Below are positions 1 to 13,147 of a stretch of DNA of 64,000 nucleotides, piece by piece. The stretch comes from Vanessa cardui (Eukaryota > Arthropoda > Insecta > Lepidoptera > Nymphalidae), in assembly GCF_905220365.1 (NCBI RefSeq), contig NC_061133.1, positions 8,360,171 through 8,424,170 on the forward strand, given 5' to 3'. Each line of letters starts with the position of its first letter. Position 1 is the first letter of the stretch. A program made the translations under genes and the position numbers. The notes beneath the pieces were generated by a model. That model was not told where the DNA came from. It made no database searches and worked only from the letters and a program-made list of their open reading frames with translations.

Positions 1-3000
1 TGTACCTGTTACCTACATATGTATTGTAATAAAGTATGGTAGATAGCTTAACATCTATATATTTCCATATGTTATAAGGTAAGCAAGAAATTAATACACT
101 TTTTCGTTACATTGAAATATTGTAAGAGCTCTTATTACTTTAGACTTACTGGCATATACGAATAGAACCTACTGGCATTTAAAATAAAGGGAGTTTTCAT
201 TTGTAATTAGTGAATTGTTATATTGTTTTATGTTAGTATTAGCCGCCTACCCTCTACGTGTCACTGTACCTTAACATGATATATTACATTAAATTATCGT
301 TCCGTTGGACGGTAGGACCGACATTAAACTGTATTCAAACACGCACAATATCGTTAGCAGTATTCCATGATCAAGATCGCAGAAAACACGTTAAGTGAAA
401 CTCAAAAGTAATTATTATTACTCTTTTAATTGGTTTAGTCTACCTCTGAATCTTGTCACTCGGTTTATCGTCGAGGAGTTTTTAACGAGAGTTATATAAT
501 TAATCAGAGCTCAGCCCAGCACTCACATCGAGCTTTATAAAACATAAAGTGTTATATTAGTGTGATAAGAGCAATTTGCTCCGTAGCAAATTAACTGCTA
601 ATTTAATAATTTTCTCCGTCTAAGTAAAACGAGGTTGTCTCTAAATTAAATGATACACGATTCATAAGTTCATTTAATTTGAATTAGGAACGTTCCAATT
701 TACGTTATTATTGTTAATGTAATAACTTAAGAGCGAGTATAAAGCAAAATTGATAATCTTTAACTAGATTTCGGGCCGATATAGTTAAAGATTATTATCA
801 ATGTTATTATCAAAGTTACAAATGAAACAATGTATTTACGAGTTTAAGTACATAAATCTCTATGGACGGTGACGGTGGTAACTAATTATCATCAAGTGTC
901 CCATTTGCAACGTAAAAAAAATTTTATTCTTTTTCTCTTTCGCTCATTTTTTCGTTTTTGTGTCTTTTTTTTCACTTTTGTTATTATAGTAATCAACATT
1001 AATTAATAGTTTAATAAGCATGTCGTGTTTCTATTACATTATCCATGGATAATTGATTATTTATATAAAAATAACAAATGTAAAAATCGCTAACAAACCT
1101 CATAAATGAATAAATCATTGAGGCAAAACCAGATAAATGTTTTAAAAATAATAACTGAGCTGAACTTAGGTTTATTTTTTGTAAATCCCGCTATGGCTCT
1201 GTTAAAGAGACTACGGAAAAAATATGACAGTCCGGCCCTCACCGTTGCTATATAGCGTGTTACTAAAGCGTCAACGTAATTCACTCTCTCGAAGCTCGTA
1301 GAACTTCGAGGAAATACGTCGTTGATTTTCATCATATCCGTAATTGGGTACAAATTGCTATTAGCTCTATGTAAGATGACCCCTCAGGGCTATTTATAAT
1401 ATGACAATGAAAATGCGTAACTTAATTTGTACCCGGTTTGTACGTATGGTTCATATTATTCAAAATTAATTCAAGCAGTACGAATTCCCTCAAAATTGTA
1501 TAGACCTAACAATTGATGAATTATATTAGAAGATAATTTAAAAAACATACATTGCTACAATTTTAAAATAATATTTCAAGATAATAGAGACTCGTGATAG
1601 TAGGGTCGAGAAAGAGTGCTTTATTTATATTTCTAAATTATCTAGGGTTCGGCGTTGAATTAAAAATTAAATTGATTTCAACTTAATTATAACACATCTG
1701 AAGCCACCAAGACCAACCAACTCATGCGGATCAGCGTTATGAAATAAACCGCAAAATTTCTGAACAGGAGAGACGTCTTATCCCAGGGGATAGGAGTGGA
1801 ACATTTACTGACTTTTGCTTATGGTGTATCAAAAATAACCGATTATTTATTAAAGAAAGTATTAAAAAAGTTCAAAGTAATCAAACAAAAGAAAAACGTC
1901 CTTTACGAAGTACTTCAACTAATTTGAAAAAAAATTATGTTTGCATAATGTAAGTCAAATTATGGTTAAACCGATAGAGCAAAGTTCAAACAAGTTTGTC
2001 GACTTCTTGTAACTTTATACGTTCTATTGCCAAAAAATACATACTTACATAGCAAACATGTAACTTAAGAATAAAAAATGAAGATTTCAAACCGCAGTAC
2101 TTGGAGTTTCTTAGCTATATCTAAGCTAAATTATTAATAAAAATGCTCATAGGATTGGAATAATAAGTACATTTTAAAAATAAACTCCAGTGGTGAAAAT
2201 TATATCTTTTTCTAAACTTCTACATATCAAAGACACGGAAAAGAGAATGTCATAAATATTAAAATAAAATTTTTATTGCTTACAGCTCGTTTTTACCTGA
2301 ACTTTTCTCTTCAAATATAAAATATTTTCCCCTGGCAAAAATTCAGTTCGACCGGAATTGACGTATAAATTACATATCAACTGAACCATTTTGTTTTAAT
2401 TATAGCCGAAACCATAACATTAAAAAAATAAATCAGGTAAATTTGAAAAATGAAGACATTGAAAACTTAGGGCGTGTACTCAAAAGGGTCTGAAGCCGCG
2501 CTCTACTTTTATCGAAACAGCGAACGCGCAATTTCATTGAAGCATTCGTTACTTGAGAGCCTACTTCGAAATAATTATACTCGTCAAAGAACACAACGGT
2601 ATTACAACACATATCTTTTTACAAATCTTTTATAAAAAAAAAAATATACCCAAAGTTCTTAGATTTAAAAAATAAATCAAACAAGAATAAACACGTAAGT
2701 ACAGTTAGGTACCTACATTTAAACTTTAATGTTATTTCTTCGTTATACTTTAAGTGCCAGTGAAGTTTACGAGTTCGACGTAACTACTATTAAAGTATGA
2801 CTTGCAATTTTAAAAAAACTTTCGCACTATTCAAGCTATTTTCATAATAAAACCTTGGTGAATCTATTGACTTATAAAGCAGATTTTTTTCAGTTGAAAT
2901 TAACAGTGTTACTACACCGTAGCCCGTAAAACACGTAATAAAAACAGTGTAACGAATTATTATTATTAGTCTGTGTTTGCACACAGACTCATGTGATCTC

Positions 3001-3738
3001 AAATCTGTCTAGAGAAAACTTCTAATGAATATTTTGAAAATAAATAAAGCTAACGTAGTCAATATGCAGTTTGGAGATTATTTGTCAATACACAGAAAGA
3101 TTTTCGTAACATTTTTATCAAAGTCAGAGTTTCTACAGTTTCTACCTGATTTTAGAAAATGAATATAAATAATTATAATATTAATATTATATAATAAAGG
3201 ATTTATTATATAAATAGAAACCTATTCTTTCGTGGAATTTCAACACAGCTAATATGTTTATATATTTACTCATGTGGTAATAGTTTCCTTGTTTGAGTAC
3301 ATGGTTAACATTAAATACCGCTCTAAAGTTCTTCAAGAGGAATAATCGGTAAATTGTTAGATTATACAGATAAGGTCGACCAGACCCTTAATTTGCAATT
3401 TAATTTAGGTACTATCTATTTATGTTTGCAGAACGAGAGACAGTTTATGCAAATTAAATTTGACAATAATGCTACCGTTACTTCGCGTGATAATTTGATT
3501 ATTTTTTTTATTTTAATTTAGTGTTACTTTTATTTTAAGTCGTCAATTTTATTAGTTATAATATATAATATCGTTTTAACAAATAATACATTTGTATTGC
3601 AAGCTAACATTTCATACTCATGCCTCTCATAAAAAACACATATACTTGCAAAAACTAAACACGAATATTAAATTTGTTTTTTGTAGCACTTATCAAATCG
3701 ATTGAATCGATAAACCTTTTAACACCACACACATCCTT
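1..3738. other. AT-rich intergenic DNA, no gene seen
   Basis: Only short ORFs with no recognisable domain occur here, and base composition is uniformly AT-rich. I see no tRNA box pairs, no long repeats and no CpG-rich promoter. Confidence 0.7.
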
Positions 3739-3746
3739 CAGCTTTC
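3739..3746. repeat. 8-bp target site duplication, left copy
   Basis: CAGCTTTC lies directly before the element end CAGGGCCGCC and is repeated exactly at 6501-6508 directly after the other end. An 8-bp duplication is the hAT superfamily signature. Confidence 0.8.
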
Positions 3747-4654
3747 CAGGGCCGCCGTAAGCGGGGGTGCGACGCGTGCACCGCACGCGGGCGGCACGTC
3801 CAGGGGGCGGCAAATTGAGCAATACATCACGTACCTAATTTAAGTCATTATTATAATTCCCACAAATCCTTAAGTAAAATAAATTATTCAAAGCATCGAA
3901 AAATATCGCACTCAGTAAAGTTAAAAGTCCGTCGTCTGTTATCCTATGAAAAACAATACTGTCGAAGTTACGAGAATCCCCTTTAGCTTCCTTATTAATC
4001 GGTAGATTAGGTATCCGTTACTTGTAGTAGGGCGTTGTCGTAGGGCGGCTTGAAGGGTATCACGCCGTAAGTTATATTGGTGGTCGCTCGAAATAGCAGA
4101 GCTACGGGCACCGTTAAACCGGGCGCGGAGGGCATACGTTCGCTGTCGCAGGCGCAACGTGCTCAACGCAAACTTAGAGGTACAGCTGTGGGCTGCACAT
4201 CGTCAGTTGAAAAAAGAGTTAGAAAAGGCGTTAAGTAAACAGAGAGCAAAGGGGCGCCCTATCGTGGTTTGCGAGGGAAGCTCCGAACATACGGCGCTCC
4301 TGTTACGGAATAACACTGATCTGACTGATCGGGGAGCTATTTCCGGGGAAAAGGGCGGGTCATTCAACCATCGATGCCCTAAAACACCCTGAAGACCCGG
4401 ACAATGGAGGCGGTGGTCCAAGGGAACGTATTCCTAACGGTATCACCGGACGTGACGAACGACTTCAATAGTCTTCCTTTCTTTTTTTCTTAATTTAATT
4501 TACGGCATCCACGGGCTCATAGGCCCATGCCTTTTTTATATTTAACATTTATACACTTTGGCGTTTTATACTTTTTATTTTTACTTAACATCAGCAGATA
4601 TTCGCTAGACTTCAAGCTCGCCGTCTTTCTTTCGAGACCATAGGACCATTTCGA

Positions 4655-4688
4655 TATCACGAGTTGCCTAGGAAGGCAACTCGTGATA
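4655..4688. repeat. Perfect 15-bp inverted repeat (hairpin)
   Basis: TATCACGAGTTGCCT at 4655-4669 is exactly complementary to 4674-4688, with the 4-base loop AGGA. It lies inside the hAT element, possibly as a substructure or a trace of another nested insertion. Confidence 0.7.
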
Positions 4689-5164
4689 GCGATATAGGAA
4701 TCTCAGAAAGCCGTTGGGGCATACCTCCAGGATCAGGTGATCCTTTGGGAGGGGGCGATGGACGACTTGTCCGGCGTTTGAAGTTGGTTTGACTGTGGCT
4801 CCTGCGGGCACCGACCTCGCCCGGGATGGGTGTGTTGTGTCACGGTGACGGGGCGAACCTTTCAGGTGGCGGCTCTGAAGTCGGAGTGTCGCTCACAGTG
4901 GATCGAATCGAGATGCTGGTCTTGATGGTTTCTCTAACTAAAACGGAGGACCTCCTAATCCACGGTCCTTGCTGAGGTCTCCTCGAGGAGCGTCTACCGC
5001 CCTCCAAGAGACGGCAATTAAGGCGCAGACACATATGAAGGATCAGGGCCTCATCCTGGATGGAGCTTCGTGCAACATTTTGTCCAACTCAGCTTAAAGC
5101 TCATCAACGTTGGCATTGATGAGCAAACCAAACACCTTGCCTGCGTGCGCTCTATGGTATTGTA

Positions 5165-6165
5165 TTTTTTATTTATTGTAAATAAATAAATCTAATCCAA
5201 TCCAGCCCATTTCCGGTCACTGCTGGATATGTCCAGTCCTCTCCAATTGCACGCCACTGAGATCGTTCTTGGGCTCCTCGCATCCAGCTCCTACTAGCCG
5301 TCTTGCGTAAGTCGTCACTCCACCGTGCCCGAGGACGTCCTACACTACGTTTGCCGAGACGCGGTCTCCACTCTAGAACACGTTTTCCGCAACGGTTATC
5401 GGTTCTGCGACAAATATGGCCCGCCCACTGCCACTTCAGCTTATTAATCCGGTGGGCTATGTCGATGACTTTGGTTCTCTGGCGGGTCGCCTCATTTCTT
5501 CCGATGCGATCCCGCAGAGAAACGCCGAGCATAGCCCTTGCCATAGCACGCTGAGCGACTTTAAACTGGTGGACCGGCCTTGCCGTGAGTTTCCACGTTT
5601 CAGCTCCGTATGTCATGACGGGTAGGACGCACTGGTTGAAGACTTTCGTCTTAAGGCACTGTAGGATCGACGATGTAAAGATTCGACGTAATTTTCCAAA
5701 CGCTGCCCAACCCAGCTGAATTCTTCTATTCACCTCGTCCTCAAGGTTGTTTCTACCTAATCGCAAAGTGTGCCCATGGTAGATATATTTTTGAACAACT
5801 TCGAGGACGGTACCGTGTATCGCAATCGCTTCCGGTAGAACATATTCATTGAACACGACCTTGGTTTTATCTAAGTTCATCCGTAGGTCGATACGCATAA
5901 AAGAATCAGCAAGCGTCTGCAAATCTTAAGTGAGAGATGTATTCACCATTGATGTTGATGCCATGTCCTTTCCAGTTCAGCGTCCTGAACATATCCTCCA
6001 TTGAATTAGTAAACAATTTGGGGGAAATAACGTCCCCTCGTCTCACACCTTGACGCAATGGTATGAGATTTGTTTGCTGATTCTGTACTTGGACGGAAAA
6101 TACACCTATTTGGTTGGACTCCCTTAATGCTCGTAACAAGGCTCTTATCTTACGGGACCGTGGGA
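5165..6165 (-). mobile_element. RTE-like non-LTR retrotransposon fragment (reverse transcriptase, broken)
   Basis: Read on the minus strand this is the C-terminal part of an endonuclease/reverse transcriptase of the kind abundant in Lepidoptera. From about 6165 to 5925 it shows the RT motif GVRRGDVISPKLFT and then the start of the catalytic box as FAD. The reading frame then jumps to LADSFMRIDLRMNLDKTK and continues to a stop at 5173-5175 through CVLPVMTYGAETWKLT and KLKWQWAGHICRRTDNR, typical of the family's C-terminal region. About 60 bases that should carry the second catalytic aspartate and the following segment are missing, compared with the copy near 13.65 kb. The 5' end is truncated, so the endonuclease domain is absent. 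It cannot move by itself. It sits inside the hAT element, so it is the younger insertion. Confidence 0.85.
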
Positions 6166-6500
6166 ACAGTGCTGCTGACCCGAAGAAGACCAGTAGAAGG
6201 GGTCTTCACTATGGATGTCTTCTCCTCCCGCTATAAGTGTCCCGGGGTTAAGGGTTTCTGTACCCTGAGAACTCCCTAGGAAGTGGAACTCCGCAGAGGC
6301 GAGCCTACCGTTAGGACGTCACGGTAGTATGCACAAAAGATTTCGTAACATCCTCCAAAAAGACAAAGTGGGTCGCTAACGTTGGTTTTTTAGCAGGTAT
6401 ACACAAATGTGGAGGAATAGTGGTATGCGTTTTTGCAGCGAAAAAAGGGCGGCATAATAGGTATTGCACGCGGGCGACAAAACAGCTAGCGGCGGGCCTG

Positions 6501-6508
6501 CAGCTTTC
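6501..6508. repeat. 8-bp target site duplication, right copy
   Basis: CAGCTTTC is identical to 3739-3746 and directly follows the right end GGCGGGCCTG of the hAT element. Confidence 0.8.
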
Positions 6509-8233
6509 TGATATCAAAATATCATATAATTAATACAGTTTCTACTTTCTTAATATCAGCTATAATTTTTTTACAAAAGTGAATATTACTTTTCATAATT
6601 GTCGTATAATACTGGAATAATTTATTTTCGAACTATTTTCTTTTAGCTTCAACGATTACCATCAATGCTTTGCTTTTTTTGTTTGGTTAAGTAGCAATTA
6701 CTTTAAAAAGTACTGAATAAAATACGCAGTTTCACAAAGGATTGAAAGTAACGCAATAAAATAATTAAAATAGCAATCTGTTGGATAACGACGAGGCCTC
6801 GTGCTTCCTGCGACGCTTGCGTGTGGGTGGTACGTCAGTTATCAACTTGCAAATTAAAAATACGTTTCATTGCGAAGTACAAGATATTTTTTTTTTAAAT
6901 ACTAAACATTTTAACATCACATTTTCAAGACACGCGACAGGTTGTTAAAATTGGAAATGATTTTAGCGCTACACAGAATGTTACATGAGGAATTCCTCAA
7001 GGTTCGATTATCGACCCTTTTTATTTATGATTTACGTAGATTATTAAGGTTGAGTGGAAGGAGACCTCACAATATAATATATTGTATGAAAGATATTTTT
7101 TTATTAATATTATTTTTTATATGAAACGTATTTTATAAGCAAACAATTAATAAAAAAAATCGTTTTGTTTTCAATCTTTTTATGTGCTTAGTAATTTATT
7201 CTCATTTCAAGAAACTTTATTTGCTTTTATTTTTTTATTTTAATATTTTGATTGTGCATCAGAGATTAAAAAACAATATAAATGTGTGTTTCGTTGCAAA
7301 TGAAACCTTTGTTTTTATGTGAAACAAATTCTTTAAACCTTAATAACGTTAATAACATAAATGCTTTTAACATTCCGGGAATTACAAATTAATAATACGC
7401 CATGTTTATGTTGCTTTCGTTAATATCAGTAAGAGGTTTTACCCGATGGTGCTTTATAGTACTATAGTACTAGTGATCAACTTGTCGCTTATTTATTAAA
7501 TATTTATTGGTAATCAAATAACTTTCTAATATTACTAAAGTGATTAATTTCGTGTCTTGTCTCTTGATCAAGACATTCGTAGATAATGCCGAAATATCGA
7601 ACTCCAACGAATAAAAACAAAAAACATGGTGAATATCCCGAAATTAATAACTTTAGTAATAAAAATAACCATGTTAATTTAAAATTTCTGATATTAATCT
7701 GTAAATTAATTAATTATTTTCTGCAGTAATAAATAATAATTATTACGTTAGTATTATACATATAGTACATATAGTAAATACAATTCATCAAGATGAGATG
7801 AGATATCTAAGCTTATTTACATAATTCTACCACCAAGCATCTATTCAATGTATTCTAGCTCAAAGGTTGATAAACCCAGTAATATTGCGGATTAACGTCA
7901 ATATATATCGTTTAGTCATATACAAAACAACAAACAAAAGGACTAAAGCAGACTTATACCAAAATACATCTCGTCCACAAAATACAGAGTACTAGATGGT
8001 ATTTTTTTGTAAGATAAAGTTTGGAGCTTATGCCGCCGCGTTGTTCCAATGTGCATTGATGGATACACATATGACTTACATCCGACACATGAAGGTTTTC
8101 TTACGATATTTTCCGTCACTGCCCAACACGAATAATAACATAAAAACACAATTTAAGTACACGAAATGCAGTAATGTTTTAACAAAGTTTTTACTGTTTT
8201 TATGAATACGTTTATTGTTTTTTCATCAACAAC
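6509..8233. other. Intergenic, no gene seen
   Basis: AT-rich sequence with only short, featureless ORFs. Nothing recognised. Confidence 0.6.
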
Positions 8234-8527
8234 AGTAAGTAAAAGTAAAGTAAAGTAACAGCCTGTAAATAACCCACAGCTGGGCTAAGGCCTCCTCTCC
8301 CATTCAGAGGGTTTGGAACATATTCCACCACGCTGTACCAATGCGGGTTGGTGGAATGCACATGTGGCTCAATTTCCATGAAATTAGATGTTTTCCTCTT
8401 CTTCACCGCGCAACACGAGATGAATTATAAACACAAATTAAGCACATATATATAGTGGTGCTTGCCTGACTTTGAACCCGAAAACATCGGTTAAGATGCA
8501 TGCGTTCTAACCACTGGGCCATCTCAT
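8234..8527 (-). mobile_element. tRNA-headed SINE, Metulj-like (copy 1)
   Basis: On the minus strand the element begins at the right end with a pol III A-box-like GATGGCCCAGTGGTTAG. A B-box-like segment with GGGTTCAAAGTC follows, then the body with TTGTGTTTATAATTCATCTCGTG and GGAATATGTTCCAAACCCTC. The same arrangement recurs at 20.14, 39.55 and 58.23 kb, which defines the family within this window. The tail near 8235-8262 is a GTAAA-type simple repeat. Confidence 0.85.
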
Positions 8528-9762
8528 TCCAGTATTCGTATAATCATACATTGCATAAATAAAAAACAAAAACGAAAATCCAATAGTTTTAGTTATGTGT
8601 TAAAACAAATCACAAAATTTTGCATAATAATATCGAATAATAGTCTAACCTCAAACCGAATTATTAGATTATTATTTGCCTAAATAGAAGCGACTATTGA
8701 TTTTACCTGAAACCCGCATAATGAAGAGTCATTACATTCGTAGAACACATACATATAATATGTATAAGCGTATTGTATCCGCTTATAAAGTCAGAGCTTC
8801 AGATATCTCTGTATCTATCTTATATTAATTTATTTATAGATCCAAGAGACATACACGTTAAATATATTATGATATTGCTATTTTCTCTATCAGCTCACGC
8901 ACACTTGGTAGTAGAGCTTTTGTGAGCTTTTTGTGAACTTAACAAACAGTGTTAGCTGTAACTAAAAGCCGATTTTTGCCTCTTGTGTCTGAATTTTATA
9001 TATGCTATATAGAGGCTATATAAAGGATAGTTAATATATCACAAACACTTGGTTGTTGTGACCACTTACCATCCTATGATAAAAGAACGGTATACATATT
9101 ACATATAAATATATAAGTATATTACCATTACATTACAGCAGTATTCTCGATCAGCTTTTTTTATTTAGCAATCGTTTATCACATAACACCATAAAATATA
9201 AATCTTTGTTGCACACTAATTACTCTATAAAATACAGATAAGGAAGATTTACTAGAGGCGGTACCACGGACCACGGTAATTGGTGTCGTTATATAGCACC
9301 GTATTCACGACGGTTGCTACGGATAGCATTTACATAGTCTGGTGAATAATGTCTAGGTACTCCTGTTAGAATACTAAATTGAAATATTTTGTAAATATTT
9401 AAGGCAATTTCTAGTCACTTGTTTGTAAAAACTCGGAAAATCCGAAGCGTTTTTTATTTAGCCATTATTGATTGTACTATCATGACTAATGATAAAAAAA
9501 TGTTGTATTTTACACAGTATAAAACAGAGACGTTTACCGCTGTCTCTCCCTATATATGCTTAGATCTTTGAAATTGCGCAAATGAATCTGAAGTGGTATT
9601 TTTTAATAGATAGATTGATTCGAGAGGAAGGTTTACATGTATAAAACATGCAAAATATAGTAAATAATGACTGACAAACTGTGAACATTGTAAGACATTC
9701 TGAAGTATATTTTGTATGAGCACTGCCACCGTGCAAAGCCGGGCGGATCGCTTTTTATGTTA
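8528..9762. other. Intergenic, no gene seen
   Basis: AT-rich with no coding signal. Nothing recognised. Confidence 0.6.
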
Positions 9763-10008
9763 GAAATTGGTGGACAAGCAAATGGTCCATCTGATGTTAA
9801 GTGGCCCACCGCCCACGAGCAATAGCGTTGTAAGGATAATTAACTTATACCTTACATAACCAATACGCATCCAACCTGGGGAACTGAGATGTGAGACCTT
9901 GTGCCTATAGTAACACTACTACTAGGTACTGCTGTTTGGTGGTAGAATATCTGATGAGTCAGTAGTATCTACCCAGACGGGCACAAAGCCCGACGACCAC
10001 CAAGTAAT
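9763..10008 (+). repeat. Interspersed repeat, family B (copy 1)
   Basis: Contains GGACAAGCAAATGGTCCATCTGATG, CCTTGTGCCTATAGT and GCTGTTTGGTGGTAGAATATCTGATGAGT. Related copies occur at 16.19, 36.14 (inverted), 46.19 and 57.58 kb. I know this as a common dispersed repeat of butterfly genomes, but its class is uncertain. It encodes no protein. Confidence 0.7.
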
Positions 10009-10106
10009 TATATTCTTTCTTTTATTACAGCTATAGATTTCCCATGTATATAATCTATATTGATATATGTGAAAATGTAAAAAAACCTTGCTTAAAATTG
10101 GAATGG

Positions 10107-10274
10107 AACTTATGGAAAATTAGAAGTAAAGACAGTACCACTAACATCTAGACCCAAAAAAAGACATAAAAACTAAGGAACATTTTCTACATCAACTCGA
10201 TGGGGACTCGAACCCGAGACCTCAGAGTGGCGTACCTATGAAAACCGGCGTACACACCACTCGACCACTGAGGT
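10107..10274 (-). mobile_element. tRNA-headed SINE, family C (copy 1)
   Basis: Read on the minus strand it starts CCTCAGTGGTCGAGTGGTG (A box, tRNA-Ser-like) and continues to CTCGGGTTCGAGTCCCC (B box). The body follows with TGTAGAAAATGTTCCTTAG and GGTACTGTC. No cloverleaf can be completed between the boxes, so this is a SINE head and not a tRNA gene. A diverged copy lies at 14.87 kb. Confidence 0.75.
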
Positions 10275-11263
10275 AACATTAATTGATGAATTAGATTGGA
10301 TTAAATCTAAAAGAAAAAAAGAACAATATATAAAATTTGACATTATTCGAAGTTAAATATGTTTTAATATAATTACAAAAGACACACACAAATGTACATC
10401 GAGGCGATGATATGCTTAAACGACCCGACACGCCCAATTATGACTTAGAAGGGTTTTTCTGACTCAGTACCTACATTTTCGTAAGTTCGTAACGTTATAT
10501 AATAGAGGATAATAGACCCCTTTTAATTAATGCGAATGAATTTTGCTTTCTACAATATATCACATTAATATTATTTTATCAGCTTACGTGAAAACTCCGC
10601 ACAATTCATTGATTTATTGTTTATCTATATATATAAAAATAAGTTGCTGTTCGTTAGTCTCGCTAAAACTCCAGAACGGCTGGACCGATTTGGCTAATTT
10701 TGGTCTTGAATTATTGGTGGAAGTCCAGGGAAGGTTTAGAAGTAGAGTAAGTATGATAAAAATGCTAGGAATATAATAAAAAAAACAACTTTGTTTTTCC
10801 TTAGAAATAGGTTAATTAGAGAATTACCATTGATTTTCTATGATTATCGATGTTAGACAATAAAACATGGATGTTTTAAAATTGATTTTGCATTATTTAA
10901 AACATCTCTACGTCTATTTTTCGGATCTATTTCTATAAAAATAAGTGGCATTTTTCGATGTCACTTTATAACTCAAGAACGGGCTCATCTATCCAAACTA
11001 AATTTTCAGGGTTTGTTTGATCTATTTAGTAGATGGTTTATGTGAAGTTTGCTCAAAATCGGTCGAGTGGTTCTTCATTAATCACATTTTTTGTAACAAA
11101 TGAATTCAATAAATGGCGGGTGATTTTGTTAATGGAGATTTTTCAAACGAGGAATTGTGCTGTTAAATTAAAAGTAAGTAGAAATTAAAAAATGAGTACA
11201 GTCAACCACCAGTTTCAATAGGTAATACGTCTTATTTCAATTTATTATTTAAAAGTAGAGTGT

Positions 11264-12010
11264 TTGCATTTATTTTCATGTCTAAATATACAGAATAGAG
11301 TTACTGCCATGAATTTTTATTTGTATCGATTGATGGTTCGTCCACAAGCACAAAATTATATTTCGAGATGTGGTAAACTGTATCATCAGTACATCGTTGA
11401 TATGTATGCCAAAATAGAAACTGGATGTCTTAATATTAATCATTTTAACCAAGCAAAATTAAGATCCAAATAGGTATATGCATTTGCAAGATGCGATAGC
11501 GAATGATGCTAATGTAAATGACATCGGGCGATTGACTTTATTGCCATCTTCGTTTATTGGTTGCCCACGGCATATGAACGAATATGCACAAGACGCAATT
11601 TCTTATGTACGAAAAATGGTCGACCGGATCTATTCATTACATTTACATGTAATCCGCAGTGGGATGATAACACTAAAAACAATTTATTTGAAGAACAGTC
11701 GACAACTGACCGGCATGGCATTACAGCACGTGTTTTTCGGCAAAAATTTAAAGCACTTATAAAAATAATGTATATTTGGAGAGGTGCGTTGTCATATTTA
11801 CTCCAATGGCAAAAAAGCGGATTGCCGCATGCACATGTATTAATTTGGCTGGTACATAAAATTACTCCGGATCAAATCGATAACATTATATCAGCTGAAA
11901 TTCCCGATGAAACTCTTGATCCAGAGTTATTTCACGTTGTCTTTAAAAATATGATACATGGTCTATGCGGTGAGCTACATATGAGTTTGTTACATCTATT
12001 TCTCAATTTT
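11264..12010 (+). pseudogene. Helitron Rep (HUH endonuclease) domain, frameshifted
   Basis: The Helitron Rep N-terminal region can be followed across three frame segments. The first reads MNFYLYRLMVRPQAQNY (11264-11473). The second reads DIGRLTLLPSSFIGCPRHM (about 11478-11620). The third, from about 11612, reads GRPDLFITFTCNPQWDD, then LQWQKSGLPHAHVLIWL, then FHVVFKNMIHGLCGE. PHAH is the HUH metal-binding motif of rolling-circle initiators. There is a stop at 11471-11473, and a frame change near 11610-11620. The sequence stops resembling Rep near 11.99 kb, before the catalytic tyrosine pair and the helicase. It is therefore a dead fragment that could be mobilised only in trans. Confidence 0.85.
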
Positions 12011-12059
12011 AATAATTTCTTCCAGTCGCAAAAAAATATCGATGTTATCGATTAAAGAT

Positions 12060-13140
12060 TATTGTTCCATAAACATCAATAATCAATGTTCGGTATTGAT
12101 GTCATTATCAACGCCATAATCATGCTTTTGTAACATGAATCATCCCTACTTTGTCAAACATTTGATGCTGCCCCCGTAATGCAGAAATCAAATTGAAAGA
12201 ATAGTTATATCTTTATAAGTACATGTTTAGGAGGTACAAAAAGAACCTTAATTTTAACTAACTTCAGTTGTTTACTGCCTATCAAATCAATTTTATGTAG
12301 ATAGATTGTTTGATAAATCTTAAGTTTTGTCACATATTACATTTATGAACGCCAACATAGAAGTTTCCCTGTTTCACGCATGGACATGGATACGCCAGAA
12401 ATCATTTTTGTTTATTTACGCACCACAAAACAAAACAAAAAAAAAAAGTTTATCAGTCTTCTTTAAATTGATTAACAAAGTGTATTGTTACTGTGTGTGT
12501 CAATATCACTGTAATTAAAAACTTTTAAATAGCCAGTATTTTAGACAAACTTTGTTTTATAAGTATCTACGTAATTGTTGTTATGTGACTATTTTTGAGC
12601 AATATAAAGTAGAGTCATTAGGGCCAAGTGCACACACTGTTTTCAGCCTCACTGCGCAGAACTAAAGCAAAATTTGAGCAATAAAATAGTGTCGAAAAGA
12701 ATACTTATTCAGCTATTCAATTTATACCCGAATAAGTATTCTTTTTCATAAAATATCAAACATCCCGTTCAAAAAATATCCCGTAGCAAAAAAATTTACA
12801 TTTTGATAATAAGTCGGAATGCGGACAGTTGACCCACATTGAGGGTAAGTGTGCGGGCACCCGTGGGGTAAGTAAACGCAACAGGTTAAAAGCGCATTCT
12901 ATAACTAATCAACTTATAACAGAGAAAGCTGAAATTAAACAGTTTATCCAAAAAAAAATTATAAAGACATTATCACAAATATTTAGTTTTCTTTTAAAAT
13001 CAGTCAAACTAAATTATCTTTCAGGTCCCCAACGTCGTTTCTTTACTCCTTCTACCACGATTCGCAGTCTTGCGCAAGCGCACAACGAAAGATAGCAGTG
13101 GGGACTTGAAATCATTAGACTGAGGAACTCTATTTTATCC
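12060..13140. other. Helitron interior without recognisable gene
   Basis: Between the Rep remnant and the nested RTE fragment. Includes a moderately GC-rich part (12825-12900 and 13020-13110) that I cannot assign. Several short ORFs show no domain. Confidence 0.5.
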
Positions 13141-13147
13141 AATATAT

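Larger units (their letters stand above)
3747..6500. mobile_element. hAT-type DNA transposon, degenerate, with nested insertion
   Basis: The ends are imperfect terminal inverted repeats: CAGGGCCGCCGTAAGC on the left against CAGGCCCGCCGCTAGC read inward from the right (13 of 16 match). They are flanked by identical 8-bp duplications, and the CAGGG terminus is usual for hAT elements. The element is clearly richer in G+C than its surroundings. No intact transposase ORF is visible; short ORFs around 3939-4421 and 4840-5034 match nothing I know. About 1 kb of its length (roughly 5165-6165) is an RTE retrotransposon fragment inserted later. It could be a non-autonomous member or the remnant of a longer copy. 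The boundaries are well supported; the family name is not. Confidence 0.75.

Noticed and set aside
5303..5625. Plus-strand ORFs across the RTE fragment
   Set aside because: Antisense of the reverse transcriptase C-terminal region.
8460..8527. tRNA gene on the minus strand
   Set aside because: Same head occurs in four copies joined to one common body; a Metulj-like SINE explains it.
10200..10274. tRNA gene (A and B boxes present on the minus strand)
   Set aside because: No acceptor stem or anticodon arm can be completed, and the sequence continues into a repeat body seen again at 14.87 kb. It is a SINE head.
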